A stretch of DNA of 64,000 bases, taken from Albidovulum sp. (GTDB lineage Bacteria > Pseudomonadota > Alphaproteobacteria > Rhodobacterales > Rhodobacteraceae). The translations under genes were made by a program, and so were the position numbers. Positions within the stretch are counted from its first letter, which is position 1. Each line of letters begins with the position of its first letter. Of the stretch, positions 47,140 to 56,386 are shown in pieces. The stretch lies in contig JAPPFL010000051.1 in NCBI GenBank assembly GCA_028823855.1, positions 1-64,000 on the forward strand, read 5' to 3'. The notes below the pieces were generated by a model. That model had not been told where the DNA came from, ran no database searches, and was given only the letters and a program-made list of their open reading frames with translations.

Positions 47140-48090
47140 TCACACCCATTGCGGCCAGGCCAACGCTCCGCCGAGCGACCAGCGCAGGGCGGCGTCGCCG
47201 ATAAGGCCGGAGAACAGGAGGAAAAGATAGGCAATTGAACGGAAAAAGAATTTTCGTTCCGCCGCGAAGCGGTCTCGGCGGGAATCCGCTTCGCTCCGAT
47301 GCGCGACCCGGGATGCCATTCTCAAGAATTCGGCGTTTAAAACGATCGCGAGCACGAAAGTGACTGGCCCGCCAATGCCGCTAAACGCCAGGGCCGCCGA
47401 AACAGGAACGAGTAGCGCGGCGTAGGCGAAAATTTGCCGACGGGTAGCGCGCGGCCCCTTTGCAACGGTCATCATGGGCACTCCCGCCTTCGAATAATCG
47501 TCCGAGACAAACAGGGCCAGCGACCAGAAATGGGGAGGCGTCCAAAGAAAAATGACAAGGAACATCAATATGCTTTCCGACGTGATCCCTCCCGTCGCGG
47601 CCGCCCAGCCGATCATCGGCGGAAATGCTCCGGCGGCACCGCCGATGACGATGTTATGCGGCGTCAGGCGCTTGAGATACATCGTATAGAAAACTACGTA
47701 GTACAGAATCGTCAGTGCAAGAAGCGCAGCGGCGACGATATTGGCCGTCAGTCCAAGCATGATCACGGCGATCCCCGACAGAAGCACGCCAACCGTCAAT
47801 GCGTCTTCGCGGTCGATTTTTCCCGACGGTATCGGGCGATGGCGGGTTCTTCGCATTTTCGCGTCGATGTCGGCATCCCACCACATGTTCAAGGCCCCGG
47901 ACGCGCCCGCCCCCACGGCTATGAAAAGTATTGACGAAAACCCGATCAGGGGATGCAGTTGTGTCGGAGCGACGAGCATTCCCGCCGCAGCCGTGAATAC
48001 GGCCAGCGACATGACCCGGGGCTTGAACAATGCGAATGAATCCCTGATCGTGGATTCTTTGCCCCGATCTATGAATTCAGCGTTTGACAT
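47140..48090 (-). CDS. ctaB: Protoheme IX farnesyltransferase (heme O synthase)
   Basis: Attaches a farnesyl chain to heme b, the first step to heme a. The 316-residue protein has about nine helices and the UbiA-family prenyl-diphosphate motif NMWWDADIDAKMRRTRHRP near residues 68-86, the second motif YLKRLTPHNIVIGGAAGAFP and FLWTPPHFWSLAL with DDYSKAGVPM. It is preceded by ctaC with only 46 bases, so ctaD, which often lies between them, is absent here. Confidence 0.97.
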   Translation of the reverse strand: MSNAEFIDRGKESTIRDSFALFKPRVMSLAVFTAAAGMLVAPTQLHPLIGFSSILFIAVGAGASGALNMWWDADIDAKMRRTRHRPIPSGKIDREDALTVGVLLSGIAVIMLGLTANIVAAALLALTILYYVVFYTMYLKRLTPHNIVIGGAAGAFPPMIGWAAATGGITSESILMFLVIFLWTPPHFWSLALFVSDDYSKAGVPMMTVAKGPRATRRQIFAYAALLVPVSAALAFSGIGGPVTFVLAIVLNAEFLRMASRVAHRSEADSRRDRFAAERKFFFRSIAYLFLLFSGLIGDAALRWSLGGALAWPQWV

Positions 48091-48136
48091 TCGCTCAGCG
48101 CCTTGCCCCTCGAGTGAGCCGTTTTCCTAAAATTGC

Positions 48137-49018
48137 TTAGTTGGAAGCCAAGATCAGCCGCTCGCCGCTCTCCAAGGAAGCGTATTCCTCGATCGCGTCC
48201 TCCAGCCACTGTTCGTACGCCTCCTGGCTGACGACCTTGACGGTAATAGGCATGTACGAATGGTCCTTGCCGCAAAGCTCGGAGCATTGGCCGAAATACA
48301 CGCCTTCGACCTCGGGCTTGAACCATAGGCCGGCTAGGCGCCCGGGAACTGCGTCCTGCTTGACGCCGAACGACGGAATCGTCCACGCGTGGATCACATC
48401 TGAACCGGTAACGTGGACCACGACGGTCTTGTTGACGGGTAGAACGACCGCCGTGTCCGTGGCCAGTAGGTACTCGTCCTCGGAATAGCCGTAGTCCTCC
48501 AATTCGTCCTTGGCCAGCATGAAGCTGTCGAACTCGAATCCATGATCGGGATATTCGTACGTCCAGAACCACTGGCTGCCCGTAGCCTTAATCGTGATTT
48601 CGGCTTCGGGAAGTATTTGCTGCTTAAACAGCATCGGAAGCGAAAGTATTCCGATGAAAACGAGAATTATGACCGGAATAACCGTCCAGGCTACTTCGAC
48701 CGGAGTGTTGTGGGTGAAGCTGGCCGCCTTCTTGCTGACCCAGCTGTTGTAGCGGACAACTACCCAAAACAGCAAGGCAAGCACAAAAACGCAAATGACG
48801 CTAATGATGACGAGCAGCACATCGTCCAGCCAAAGAATGTCGCGCGCCACTTCCGTCGTCGCAGGTTGAAAACCGTATCCGCCGTCAACCGGTCGTCCGA
48901 TAATTTCCAGCTCCTGGTTGACGTCGGCCGCATGTGCGGACCCGACCGCCGCCAGCGTACCGCCCAAGAAGCCATTCAAAATTTTTTTATCGATCATCGA
49001 TCGCTTCCCGAATTGCAT
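48137..49018 (-). CDS. ctaC: Cytochrome c oxidase subunit II
   Basis: Carries the CuA centre that accepts electrons from cytochrome c. The 293-residue protein has a signal peptide (ending near GSAHA), two membrane helices (about 60-130), QWFWTYEYPD and the CuA ligands in HAWTIPSFG and GQCSELCGKDHSYMP (His, two Cys, His, Met). An inner ATG at 48997 (MIDKKILNG) is an alternative start. It is the first gene of the minus-strand oxidase run and is divergent from tldD with 147 bases between. Confidence 0.96.
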   Translation of the reverse strand: MQFGKRSMIDKKILNGFLGGTLAAVGSAHAADVNQELEIIGRPVDGGYGFQPATTEVARDILWLDDVLLVIISVICVFVLALLFWVVVRYNSWVSKKAASFTHNTPVEVAWTVIPVIILVFIGILSLPMLFKQQILPEAEITIKATGSQWFWTYEYPDHGFEFDSFMLAKDELEDYGYSEDEYLLATDTAVVLPVNKTVVVHVTGSDVIHAWTIPSFGVKQDAVPGRLAGLWFKPEVEGVYFGQCSELCGKDHSYMPITVKVVSQEAYEQWLEDAIEEYASLESGERLILASN

Positions 49019-49165
49019 TCAGCCTGCCGGCGCCTTGGGTCGCGCCAATAGAATCCCTTGTTGTTAGGACGTTCTGAAAATCATAATATCGCGGGAATCG
49101 CAAGAACCTTGAAATCGCATATCGCGGCGAAGCGCGCCGACGGGAAATCTCCAGCGGGGACGGCA

Positions 49166-50596
49166 ATGACAACCACCGAAAATTCCGGATTCCGGCCATT
49201 TGAAACGATGCTGGATAAGCCCGAAGTTCTCTCAATCCTGAAAAATACGGCCGCCGGCGCTGACGATTGCGAACTTTTTCTTGAGCGGCGCAAACAGGAA
49301 ACCGTTATCTTCGACGACGGGCGAGTCAGAAATGCGAGTTTCACTGCAAAGGAAGGCTTCGGTCTCCGCGCCGTCAAGGGCGAGGCGACCGGCTACGCGC
49401 ATTCGAGCGAGATCAATGAAGCCGCGATCGGAAGGGCTTCGGAAACCGCCCGGCTGGCCGTTGGGCAAGGCGGCGGAACGCTGGCGCCTCCGCCCGGGCG
49501 AACAAATCGGAGGATTTACGGGGACGGCAATCCGGTAGGCGAACGCGAATTCGCCTCGCTGGTCGGAATGCTCAAGGAAATCGACGCGTTTGCGCGCGAC
49601 CTCGACAGGCGAGTCGTGCAGGCGACTGCATCGATCACGACCTCTTTCCAGGAAATCGAAATCCTACGTCCGGACGGCTCGTCGGCAAAGGATTCTAGGC
49701 CGATGTCGCGCGTGAATGTCGCCGTTATCGCGGAGGAAAACGGTCGTAGGGAAACGGGCTCGGCGGCGACCGGAGGCCGAATCGGCCTAGAGGAATTGAA
49801 CGGGAAAAATCCATGGCGGGATCTGGTCGAAGAAGCTCTTCGCATTGCGCGCGTAAATCTCGAGGCGGTTCCGGCCCCCGCCGGCGAAATGGATGTCGTA
49901 TTGGGTCCGGGGTGGCCCGGCGTCCTGCTGCACGAGGCGGTCGGACACGGCTTGGAGGGCGACTTCAACCGCAAGAAGTCCTCTGCGTTCGCCGGACTTA
50001 TGGGCAAGCGCGTAGCGGCGCCCGGAGTGACCGTGATCGACGACGGGACAATTTTGGATCGGCGAGGTTCAATAACGATAGACGATGAAGGAACTCCGAG
50101 CCAGGCCAACACCCTCATCGAAGACGGGATTTTAGTGAATTACCTTCAGGACAGGCAAAATGCGCGCCTTGTCGGCGTCGCGCCGACCGGAAACGGCCGG
50201 CGGGAATCATATGAGCATGCGCCGATGCCGCGCATGACCAATACATTCATGCAAGGCGCCGATGCCGAGCCGGAAGCCGTACTCGCCGAATTGACCGACG
50301 GAATCTACGCGGTCGGGTTCGGCGGAGGACAAGTCGATATCACCAACGGGAAGTTCGTTTTCAATTGTACCGAGGCCTACCGAGTCAAAGACGGCAAAAT
50401 AGGCGCACCCGTCAAAAACGCAACGCTTATCGGCGACGGCGCCACCGCCTTGAAGCGAATTAGAGCCGTCGGCAACGACCTGAAGCTGGACCCGGGAATC
50501 GGACTATGCGGGAAAAACGGCCAATGGGTACCGGTCGGCGTCGGTCTTCCGACATTGCTGATCGGAGGCCTGACGGTCGGGGGCAGCGCGGCGTGA
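49166..50596 (+). CDS. tldD: TldD family metalloprotease
   Basis: A 476-residue homologue of TldD, which works with TldE/PmbA as a zinc peptidase in maturation of modified peptides and in degradation of unfolded peptides. The zinc motif is HEAVGHGLEGDF (HExxxH) at about residues 256-267, with later EGILVNYLQDRQNARL-like and SYEHAPMPRMTNTFM stretches. The ATG at 49166 with GGGGA upstream gives the usual start; an earlier frame is open to 49058. Its partner tldE is not in the window. tldD divergent from ctaC is a common alphaproteobacterial arrangement. Confidence 0.95.
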   Translation: MTTTENSGFRPFETMLDKPEVLSILKNTAAGADDCELFLERRKQETVIFDDGRVRNASFTAKEGFGLRAVKGEATGYAHSSEINEAAIGRASETARLAVGQGGGTLAPPPGRTNRRIYGDGNPVGEREFASLVGMLKEIDAFARDLDRRVVQATASITTSFQEIEILRPDGSSAKDSRPMSRVNVAVIAEENGRRETGSAATGGRIGLEELNGKNPWRDLVEEALRIARVNLEAVPAPAGEMDVVLGPGWPGVLLHEAVGHGLEGDFNRKKSSAFAGLMGKRVAAPGVTVIDDGTILDRRGSITIDDEGTPSQANTLIEDGILVNYLQDRQNARLVGVAPTGNGRRESYEHAPMPRMTNTFMQGADAEPEAVLAELTDGIYAVGFGGGQVDITNGKFVFNCTEAYRVKDGKIGAPVKNATLIGDGATALKRIRAVGNDLKLDPGIGLCGKNGQWVPVGVGLPTLLIGGLTVGGSAA

Positions 50597-50714
50597 TTAG
50601 ACGCTTGCGGCAATTCTGCAACAGCCATATCCCAACTGCGTCGAAGCCGAATAGACTCTGGATGCAAGCTCCTTGATTCGATCCACTCTTCCCGCTTGAT
50701 TGCCGGAGTCCGCT

Positions 50715-53225
50715 ATGCCCGTCGTCGTCGTCGAATCGCCTGCAAAGGCCAAAACAATCGAAAAATATCTTGGAAAGGACTACTCGGTCCATGCCACCTT
50801 CGGACACATTCGCGATCTTCCTAGCAAAAGCGGTTCGGTGGACCCTGAGAACGGCTTTGCTCTCAAATGGGAACTCCAAAATAAATCTCAGAAGCACGTA
50901 ACGGAAATCGCCCGAGCGTTGGGCAATGATTCTCGCCTCATACTCGCAACCGACCCGGACCGGGAAGGCGAAGCGATCAGCTGGCACCTTTGTGAAATCC
51001 TGAAGCAGAGAAAGCTGATCACCGGCAAAGGCGTGGAAAGAGTCGTATTCAACGCGATCACAAAATCGGCAATCCTAGCGGCCATGGAGTCGCCGCGCGA
51101 ACTCGATCTGGAACTTGTCCAAGCCTATCTGGCGAGGCGGGTTCTCGACTATCTCGTTGGCTTCAATCTTTCGCCGGTGCTTTGGAGGAAGCTGCCGGGC
51201 GCGAATTCCGCCGGACGGGTGCAGTCGGTCGCGCTGAGGCTCATTGTAGAGCGCGAATTCGAGATCATCGCCTTCAGGCAGCAGGAATACTGGACGGTTA
51301 AAGCGGACCTCGCCAAGGAAGGCGGCGAAAAATTTAGCGCGGCGCTCACTGTTCTGGACGGGCGCAGGCTCCAAAGGCTCGACCTGGAAACCAAAGAGAA
51401 AGCCGACCGCGCGGTAGCCGAAATCGAAGCACGCGACTTGAAGGTCGTTTCATTAAAATCGGCCAGGAAATCGCAGAGGCCTCTTCCGCCTTTCGCAACC
51501 GCCACGCTCCAGCAGGATTCCGGCCGAAAGCTCGGATTCGGAACGCGCAAGACCATGTCCGTAGCGCAGAAGCTCTACGAAAGCGGACATATCACCTATA
51601 TGCGCACGGACGGAATAGAAATGGCGCCGGAAGCCATTGCGCAGCTTCGTAAATCCATCGGAAACCGCTACGGCGCTGAATACGTTCCGAAATCGGCAAA
51701 TCGGTTCAAGAACAAGGCTAAGAACGCGCAGGAAGCCCACGAATGCATTCGGCCTACCGACTTCGAAAAATCGTCGGTTTCTCTCGGCCTCGACGACGAC
51801 CAGCGGCGACTTTACGACTTGATTTGGAAGCGCGCCACCGCAAGCCAAATGGAATGCGCCAAATTCAAGCAGACAACCGTCGATATCGGCTCGGGCGACG
51901 ACCAGGTGGTCCTGCGCGCCAATGGACGAGTCACGCTCTTCGACGGGTTCTTGAAAATCTACGAAGAAAGCCGCGACCATGCTGAAAGCGAAAACGCTGT
52001 GCAACTTCCGCCTCTGGCTGAAGGAGAAGAACTCCGGCAACTGAAGGTTTCGGCCGAACAGCATTTTACGAAGCCGCCGGCGCGGTATACCGAGCCGTCA
52101 TTGGTTAAGCGCATGGTCGAACTCGGAATCGGCCGGCCTTCAACCTACGCTACGATCGTCGCCACGATCCAGGACCGAGGCTACGTCTCTCGCGTCAAGC
52201 GAAACCTTGTGCCCCAGGGAATCGGGATAATCGTTACCATTTTCCTAAAGAAGCACTTTGAACGCTACGTTGAGTACGAATTCACGGCCGGCATGGAGGA
52301 AAACCTCGACGACGTGTCCGGCGGTCGGAAGCACTGGAAAGCCGTCCTCGAAGAGTTCTGGAAAGAATTTTCTTCGGTCGTTTCGGCTACGAGCACTCTC
52401 AGGGTGGGCGAAGTGCTAGAGGAAGTCACCGAAAACCTAGTGCCTTTGCTCCAATCCGACCGAACCGAAGGGGATGATCCTCGAACCTGCCCAAAATGCG
52501 GCCGCGGGAAACTGGTTGTTCGGACCAGCAGATCAGGTTCGGCCTTTTTCGGCTGCTCGGAATACCCCGCCTGCAACTACGGGAAGAACTTGATCGAAGA
52601 TTCGAATGGATCGGGATCGGAGTCCAGGGATTCCAGGGAGTTGGGCCATGATTCGGACGGGCTGCCAATTCAGGTTCGCCATGGCCGCTTCGGCCCCTAC
52701 GTGCAGTTGGGTCCGAGCGATGACGGCAAGGTCAAACCCAGGTTTTGCTCGATTCCGCGTGGCATGGATCCTATTGCGGTGGACCTTGAAATCGCAAATT
52801 CGCTCTTGGCGCTGCCGAGGACAATCGGTCCGCATCCGGAAGACGGCCAGAATGTTCTTGTCGGCATAGGCCGGTACGGCCCCTACTTGAAGCACGGCCG
52901 AAATTCCGTTTCCATATCCGACGCGAGCGAAACGTTCACCATCGGCATGAACAGGGCCGTAGAGCTATTGGCGGCAAAAAACTCGACGGGGCGGACCGGC
53001 GGCGGTCTGGTTAAGGAACTCGGGGATCATCCGAAATTGGGCGGGCAAATCAGAGTCTTCAAAGGGAGATACGGACCCTACGTCAAATGGAACAAGATCA
53101 ACGCCTCGCTTCCCAAAAGCATTCAGCCCGACCAAGTCGATATTGACCAGGCCGTCGAGCTTATCGACCGGCGCAACAGCAATCCGAAGCGCGCGGCCTC
53201 TACTCGAAAACGAAAATCGCAATGA
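50715..53225 (+). CDS. topA: DNA topoisomerase I
   Basis: Relaxes negative supercoils. The 836-residue type IA enzyme has the Toprim domain from the start (VVVESPAKAKTIEKYLG; DPDREGEAISWHL), the catalytic tyrosine in ITYMRTDGIEM, and PTDFEKSSVSLG. One C-terminal zinc finger (CPKCGRGK ... CSEYPAC) is followed by several repeated RxGxYGPYV(K/Q) modules (KHGRFGPYVQLG-like, RYGPYLKHG, RYGPYVKWNK). The ATG at 50715 with GGAG six bases upstream is preferred to a TTG at 50700. It overlaps the epimerase gene as ATGA. Confidence 0.97.
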   Translation: MPVVVVESPAKAKTIEKYLGKDYSVHATFGHIRDLPSKSGSVDPENGFALKWELQNKSQKHVTEIARALGNDSRLILATDPDREGEAISWHLCEILKQRKLITGKGVERVVFNAITKSAILAAMESPRELDLELVQAYLARRVLDYLVGFNLSPVLWRKLPGANSAGRVQSVALRLIVEREFEIIAFRQQEYWTVKADLAKEGGEKFSAALTVLDGRRLQRLDLETKEKADRAVAEIEARDLKVVSLKSARKSQRPLPPFATATLQQDSGRKLGFGTRKTMSVAQKLYESGHITYMRTDGIEMAPEAIAQLRKSIGNRYGAEYVPKSANRFKNKAKNAQEAHECIRPTDFEKSSVSLGLDDDQRRLYDLIWKRATASQMECAKFKQTTVDIGSGDDQVVLRANGRVTLFDGFLKIYEESRDHAESENAVQLPPLAEGEELRQLKVSAEQHFTKPPARYTEPSLVKRMVELGIGRPSTYATIVATIQDRGYVSRVKRNLVPQGIGIIVTIFLKKHFERYVEYEFTAGMEENLDDVSGGRKHWKAVLEEFWKEFSSVVSATSTLRVGEVLEEVTENLVPLLQSDRTEGDDPRTCPKCGRGKLVVRTSRSGSAFFGCSEYPACNYGKNLIEDSNGSGSESRDSRELGHDSDGLPIQVRHGRFGPYVQLGPSDDGKVKPRFCSIPRGMDPIAVDLEIANSLLALPRTIGPHPEDGQNVLVGIGRYGPYLKHGRNSVSISDASETFTIGMNRAVELLAAKNSTGRTGGGLVKELGDHPKLGGQIRVFKGRYGPYVKWNKINASLPKSIQPDQVDIDQAVELIDRRNSNPKRAASTRKRKSQ

Positions 53226-53626
53226 TTGGAAAACTCAATCATGTCGCCATCGCCGTTAACGACCTGAGAGCGGCTGCCGACACGTACAGAAATCTGCTCG
53301 GGGCGACGGTCGGAAAGGAAACCGAACAGCCCGATCACGGAGTTAAAGTCGTTTTCATCGATTTGCCCAATACGAAGGTTGAACTCATTTCGCCGCTTGG
53401 AGAAGACAGCCCGATAGCCCGGTTCCTGGACAAGAATCCGGTCGGCGGGATTCACCATATTTGCTACGAGGTGGACGATATACTGGCCGCTCGCGATCGC
53501 CTTCTGCAAGGCGGCGCGCGCGTGCTCGGCGGCGGTCAGCCGAAAACAGGCGCGCACGGGAAACCGGTTCTTTTCCTCCACCCAAAGGATTTCAACGGCG
53601 TTCTTGTCGAACTTGAAGAGGCCTGA
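53222..53626 (+). CDS. mce: Methylmalonyl-CoA epimerase
   Basis: Interconverts (R)- and (S)-methylmalonyl-CoA in propionate metabolism. A 134-residue glyoxalase/VOC-fold protein with two beta-alpha modules: NHVAIAVNDLRAAADTYRNLLG and GGIHHICYEVDDILAARDRL; the metal-binding histidines are in these two starts and the glutamates in TKVELISP and NGVLVELE. It starts in the ATGA overlap with topA and is followed three bases later by the DUF1467 gene, a conserved alphaproteobacterial trio. Confidence 0.94.
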   Translation: MIGKLNHVAIAVNDLRAAADTYRNLLGATVGKETEQPDHGVKVVFIDLPNTKVELISPLGEDSPIARFLDKNPVGGIHHICYEVDDILAARDRLLQGGARVLGGGQPKTGAHGKPVLFLHPKDFNGVLVELEEA

Positions 53627-53629
53627 CGC

Positions 53630-53911
53630 ATGTCGGTCGTATCGGCGCTCGTTCTGTATGCGGTCATTTGGTTCATTTGCTTGTTTGTCGCATTGCCGAT
53701 CAAAATTCGCTCGCAAGAGGAAGAAGGCGACATTGCGCCGGGAACTCCGCCGTCGGCACCATCCGACCCGATGCTCGGGCTAAAGGCGAAATGGGTTACC
53801 GTTGCCGCAGGTTTGATCTGGATTCCGGTCAGCCTAGCGATAGAATTCGGGCTGATCACGGTCGAAGACATTGATTTTTTCGGTCGATGGGGCGACGGAC
53901 GCTACGGTTAA
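53630..53911 (+). CDS. DUF1467 family membrane protein
   Basis: A 93-residue protein with two membrane helices (VSALVLYAVIWFICLFVALPI and KWVTVAAGLIWIPVSLAIEFG) joined by an acidic loop (RSQEEEGDIAPGTPPSAPSDP). This is the DUF1467 pattern of alphaproteobacteria, of unknown function, regularly placed after the epimerase gene. A strong terminator follows 62 bases downstream. Confidence 0.88.
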   Translation: MSVVSALVLYAVIWFICLFVALPIKIRSQEEEGDIAPGTPPSAPSDPMLGLKAKWVTVAAGLIWIPVSLAIEFGLITVEDIDFFGRWGDGRYG

Positions 53912-53973
53912 GCGGTAGCGAACCGATCCGAAGACGAGGCAGCCGCAGACCTGACGAAGGCCGGCCAGCGCTC

Positions 53974-54001
53974 CCGCGAGCCGTCGACCGACGGCTCGCG
54001 G
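53974..54001. terminator. Bidirectional terminator between convergent genes
   Basis: CCGCGAGCCGTC (53974-53985) and GACGGCTCGCGG (53990-54001) form a perfect 12-base stem with a GACC loop. On the plus side AATTTAAT follows. It lies between the DUF1467 gene and the convergent EI24-type gene. Confidence 0.8.
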
Positions 54002-54024
54002 AATTTAATCGCCGCGGCGCGCGA

Positions 54025-54726
54025 TCACGAATCGAATTCAAAATTTCGGTATCGATGGTAGGTATGCGTAAATGAGGCTATGCCGATCAAAGGAGCAAAT
54101 AGATTTACAATCGGTACGGTAAGCAAAAAGGCGAATCCGGATCCGGCTAGCCATATCGTCGCGCCGTTGCGCTTTCGAATCTTTTCCGCATCTTCCTTTC
54201 GCTCCCGACGTTCCGCGCACAGCGAAAAATATTCGCGTCCGAGCAAGTATCCGTTCATCGCGAGAAAAATGAAGGGCGCCAGCGGCGGAATCGCCGTATA
54301 AATCGCAAGGGCGATCGCATTCGCCGCCACCACGACAGCAAAGAATTTTAGCGAACCGCCGAATTGCGACCAAGCACCCGGAACCTTTGGCGATGCCAGG
54401 TGAGGATAGTGCCGCCTCTCTACCACGTTTACGATTTCATCGGCGAACAGTCCGATTATCGTCATAGTGACCGGCACCATCAGGAATGCGGACAAGGCAA
54501 CAAAGGCAAAAAAAGAAACTGTAAAACCGGCGAAAAAACTGATGAACCAAGGAACCTCATCAAATCGCCCAATCCAAGCAACAAGAAGCCAAGGCAATAG
54601 TTTCCAGAATCCCCAGGCCACGAGCGCAAGCGCAACCAGCGTCAACAGGATCGAGCGAAGGGCGATGTTGCGGAAATCCGGTTCGGACACCTGGGCAACG
54701 GCCTTGAAAAAGTCGCTGAATATCAA
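54025..54726 (-). CDS. EI24/CysZ-like membrane protein
   Basis: A 233-residue protein with four to five membrane helices of the EI24 domain family, which includes the sulfate transporter CysZ. The start FSDFFKAVAQVSEPDFRNIALRSI, the helix WLLVAWIGRFDEVPWFISFFAGF and the motif AMNGYLLGREYFSLCAERR are typical of the alphaproteobacterial group. Sulfate uptake is possible but not shown. Its ATG overlaps the nitroreductase stop as ATGA, so the two genes form one operon. Confidence 0.85.
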   Translation of the reverse strand: MIFSDFFKAVAQVSEPDFRNIALRSILLTLVALALVAWGFWKLLPWLLVAWIGRFDEVPWFISFFAGFTVSFFAFVALSAFLMVPVTMTIIGLFADEIVNVVERRHYPHLASPKVPGAWSQFGGSLKFFAVVVAANAIALAIYTAIPPLAPFIFLAMNGYLLGREYFSLCAERRERKEDAEKIRKRNGATIWLAGSGFAFLLTVPIVNLFAPLIGIASFTHTYHRYRNFEFDS

Positions 54727-55301
54727 ACTTCAATCCAGGACGTGATAGCATCGATATTCGGACGCGGCCTTTCGGGGGGCGCACTCGATTCGGTGCCAAT
54801 ATGCAAAAAGCCGGCAATGAATTCCGTCGGCGCCAGCCCGTAGACGCGGTTGCAAAAATCCTCGTCGTAGGCCGTAAACCCGGTGAGCCAGTTTGCGCCC
54901 CACCCTGCCGCGAGCGCTGCATTCAGCAAGGCCAGGCATACCGCTCCCGCCGAAAGGACCTGCTCGCGTTTCGGAATCTTCTCGGACGGCTTTGGCGACC
55001 CGACGACGGCGACCACCAAGTTGGCATCGGCAAAAGCGGCAACGGCCTTGTTCAGCTTGTCCGGGTCCATGCCGAGCTTTTCTCCTTGTTCTCGAGCCAG
55101 ATTGGAAACCTTGAGCAATTGCTCTCGCTCTATCACGATAAAGCGCCAAGGCTCGAGCTTTCCGTGGTCCGGAGACCGAGCCGCGGCAGTCAGCAACTGT
55201 CGGAGGTCGTCCGCGTTCGGAACCGGTGCCTTGAGCGTCTTGGCCGGCCTTGAGCGCCGGCCGTGCAAAAACTCTAGCACGGCTTCGTTTCTTTCGGGCA
55301 T
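54723..55301 (-). CDS. Nitroreductase family protein
   Basis: A 192-residue FMN protein with LHGRRSRPAKTLKAPVPNADDL at the start, AARSPDHGKLEPWRFIVI as the FMN-binding part, and GWGANWLTGFTAYDEDFC near the end. The pattern fits the YdjA-like subgroup of nitroreductases. It uses NAD(P)H to reduce a substrate that cannot be inferred. It is first in an operon with the EI24-type membrane protein, a pairing seen in other alphaproteobacteria. Confidence 0.9.
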   Translation of the reverse strand: MPERNEAVLEFLHGRRSRPAKTLKAPVPNADDLRQLLTAAARSPDHGKLEPWRFIVIEREQLLKVSNLAREQGEKLGMDPDKLNKAVAAFADANLVVAVVGSPKPSEKIPKREQVLSAGAVCLALLNAALAAGWGANWLTGFTAYDEDFCNRVYGLAPTEFIAGFLHIGTESSAPPERPRPNIDAITSWIEV

Positions 55302-55532
55302 TCATCCTCTCTAATTTATTTTGAATTTCTTGCGGCACTAAAATCCCGCGACACGCGCGTCGCCCCAACATAATTCCCCTTTACCGAGCCTCAATTCAAG
55401 CCCGTATTTGACTCTGCGCCTTCAGCCCCGTCGTTGAATCAACGATTTCCAGCGCCCGGAAGCAAAGTGTCCGCGTCCCCGAAACATGCTTCGGCGATGC
55501 AAGCATCTCGGTAAACGGTCCCAACGGGTCGA

Positions 55533-55811
55533 ATGTTTCTTGTCATCAAGACGGGAGCGCATATTGCAGCAGCCCAATACAAGGACTTCATCAGGGTGCC
55601 CCTCGCCTTCGGCAGTCCCCAGCCGAAGGGCCTCAATCACTGGAAGTCGAACAACATGCTCGGACGCGTCAACCCGGAGATCTTGCTACGCATGCGCATC
55701 ATGCTCGCGATTGCGAATGCGCGGACCCGATCGGCGCCGTCGCCGTCGACCGAGACCCGCGAGGACCGGCAGCAGGGCAACCGCAACCGAAACATGATTC
55801 ACGTGAATTAA
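55533..55811 (+). CDS. Doubtful small reading frame next to an IS remnant
   Basis: A 92-codon frame whose translation (MFLVIKTGAHIAAAQYKDFI, later NNMLGRVNPEILLRMRIML, then an Arg/Ser/Thr-rich tail) is not like a typical shadow frame, but I recognise no domain. No good ribosome site is seen. It lies just before the decayed IS1-like gene and could be part of the same mobile debris. Confidence 0.25.
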   Translation: MFLVIKTGAHIAAAQYKDFIRVPLAFGSPQPKGLNHWKSNNMLGRVNPEILLRMRIMLAIANARTRSAPSPSTETREDRQQGNRNRNMIHVN

Positions 55812-55879
55812 TGGCAGCGAAAGGCCGCCCGTGGCCCGCCAATCCAACACCGTACAATTGCTTCAAGCTTACGAAAGAC

Positions 55880-56250
55880 TCCGGACATGATTTGGATGAT
55901 CTCAAGTCGCGTCCTGCAAACCGCATCCAGTTGGCAGCGTACGGCCGCAACGCACATTAAGAGGCGGCGGAGCGAGCGTTCGGCTTGGATGTAGACTACG
56001 CGACCCGATCACGACGCGCCGCAAGTGCGCCGGCATCGAGTTAAGCAAATCGAGCGACGCCCGTTTTCCTAAAGGATCTGGACCTGCTGCGCCAAGCGCA
56101 ACGGCCCGACTATGCGCATGTCGATCCGGCGGTTCGCGCGTCTTTTCAATAAATTCTCCATGCGGACCGAGAACCGCCCGAACGGCGTGGCCCTGCGCTT
56201 CATGCACTGCAACTTCCCCCGAGTCGCCAGGAGCGTCGCGCGACGTCGGT
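55880..56250 (+). pseudogene. Remnant of an IS1-like transposase gene
   Basis: Two blocks of an IS1-type DDE transposase are recognisable in different frames. The first reads DDLKSRPANRIQLAAYGRNAH, a stop, then EAAERAFGLDVDYATRS (about 55896-55995), which corresponds to the usual DL..RLANR.QLTTDGH....VE.AFG.DVDYA. The second reads TMRMSIRRFARLFNKFS then NGVALRFMHCNFPRV (56109-56225), matching the C-terminal TMRMSMRRFTRLTN..S......VALHFMHYNF. The frameshift, internal stop and missing N-terminal half show that it is dead. No terminal repeats are visible. Confidence 0.75.
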
Positions 56251-56386
56251 AAAGAAGGCGGGCGTTGCCATTTGGATATTGACGGCATCGTTGGAATGTT
56301 AGAGAAGGCTGCCCCGAATCCAGGGTCGCGCGAATTTTCCAGGAAAGGAATTTCAAAGTGGCCCGAATCCACCCAGGGAAATAGCG

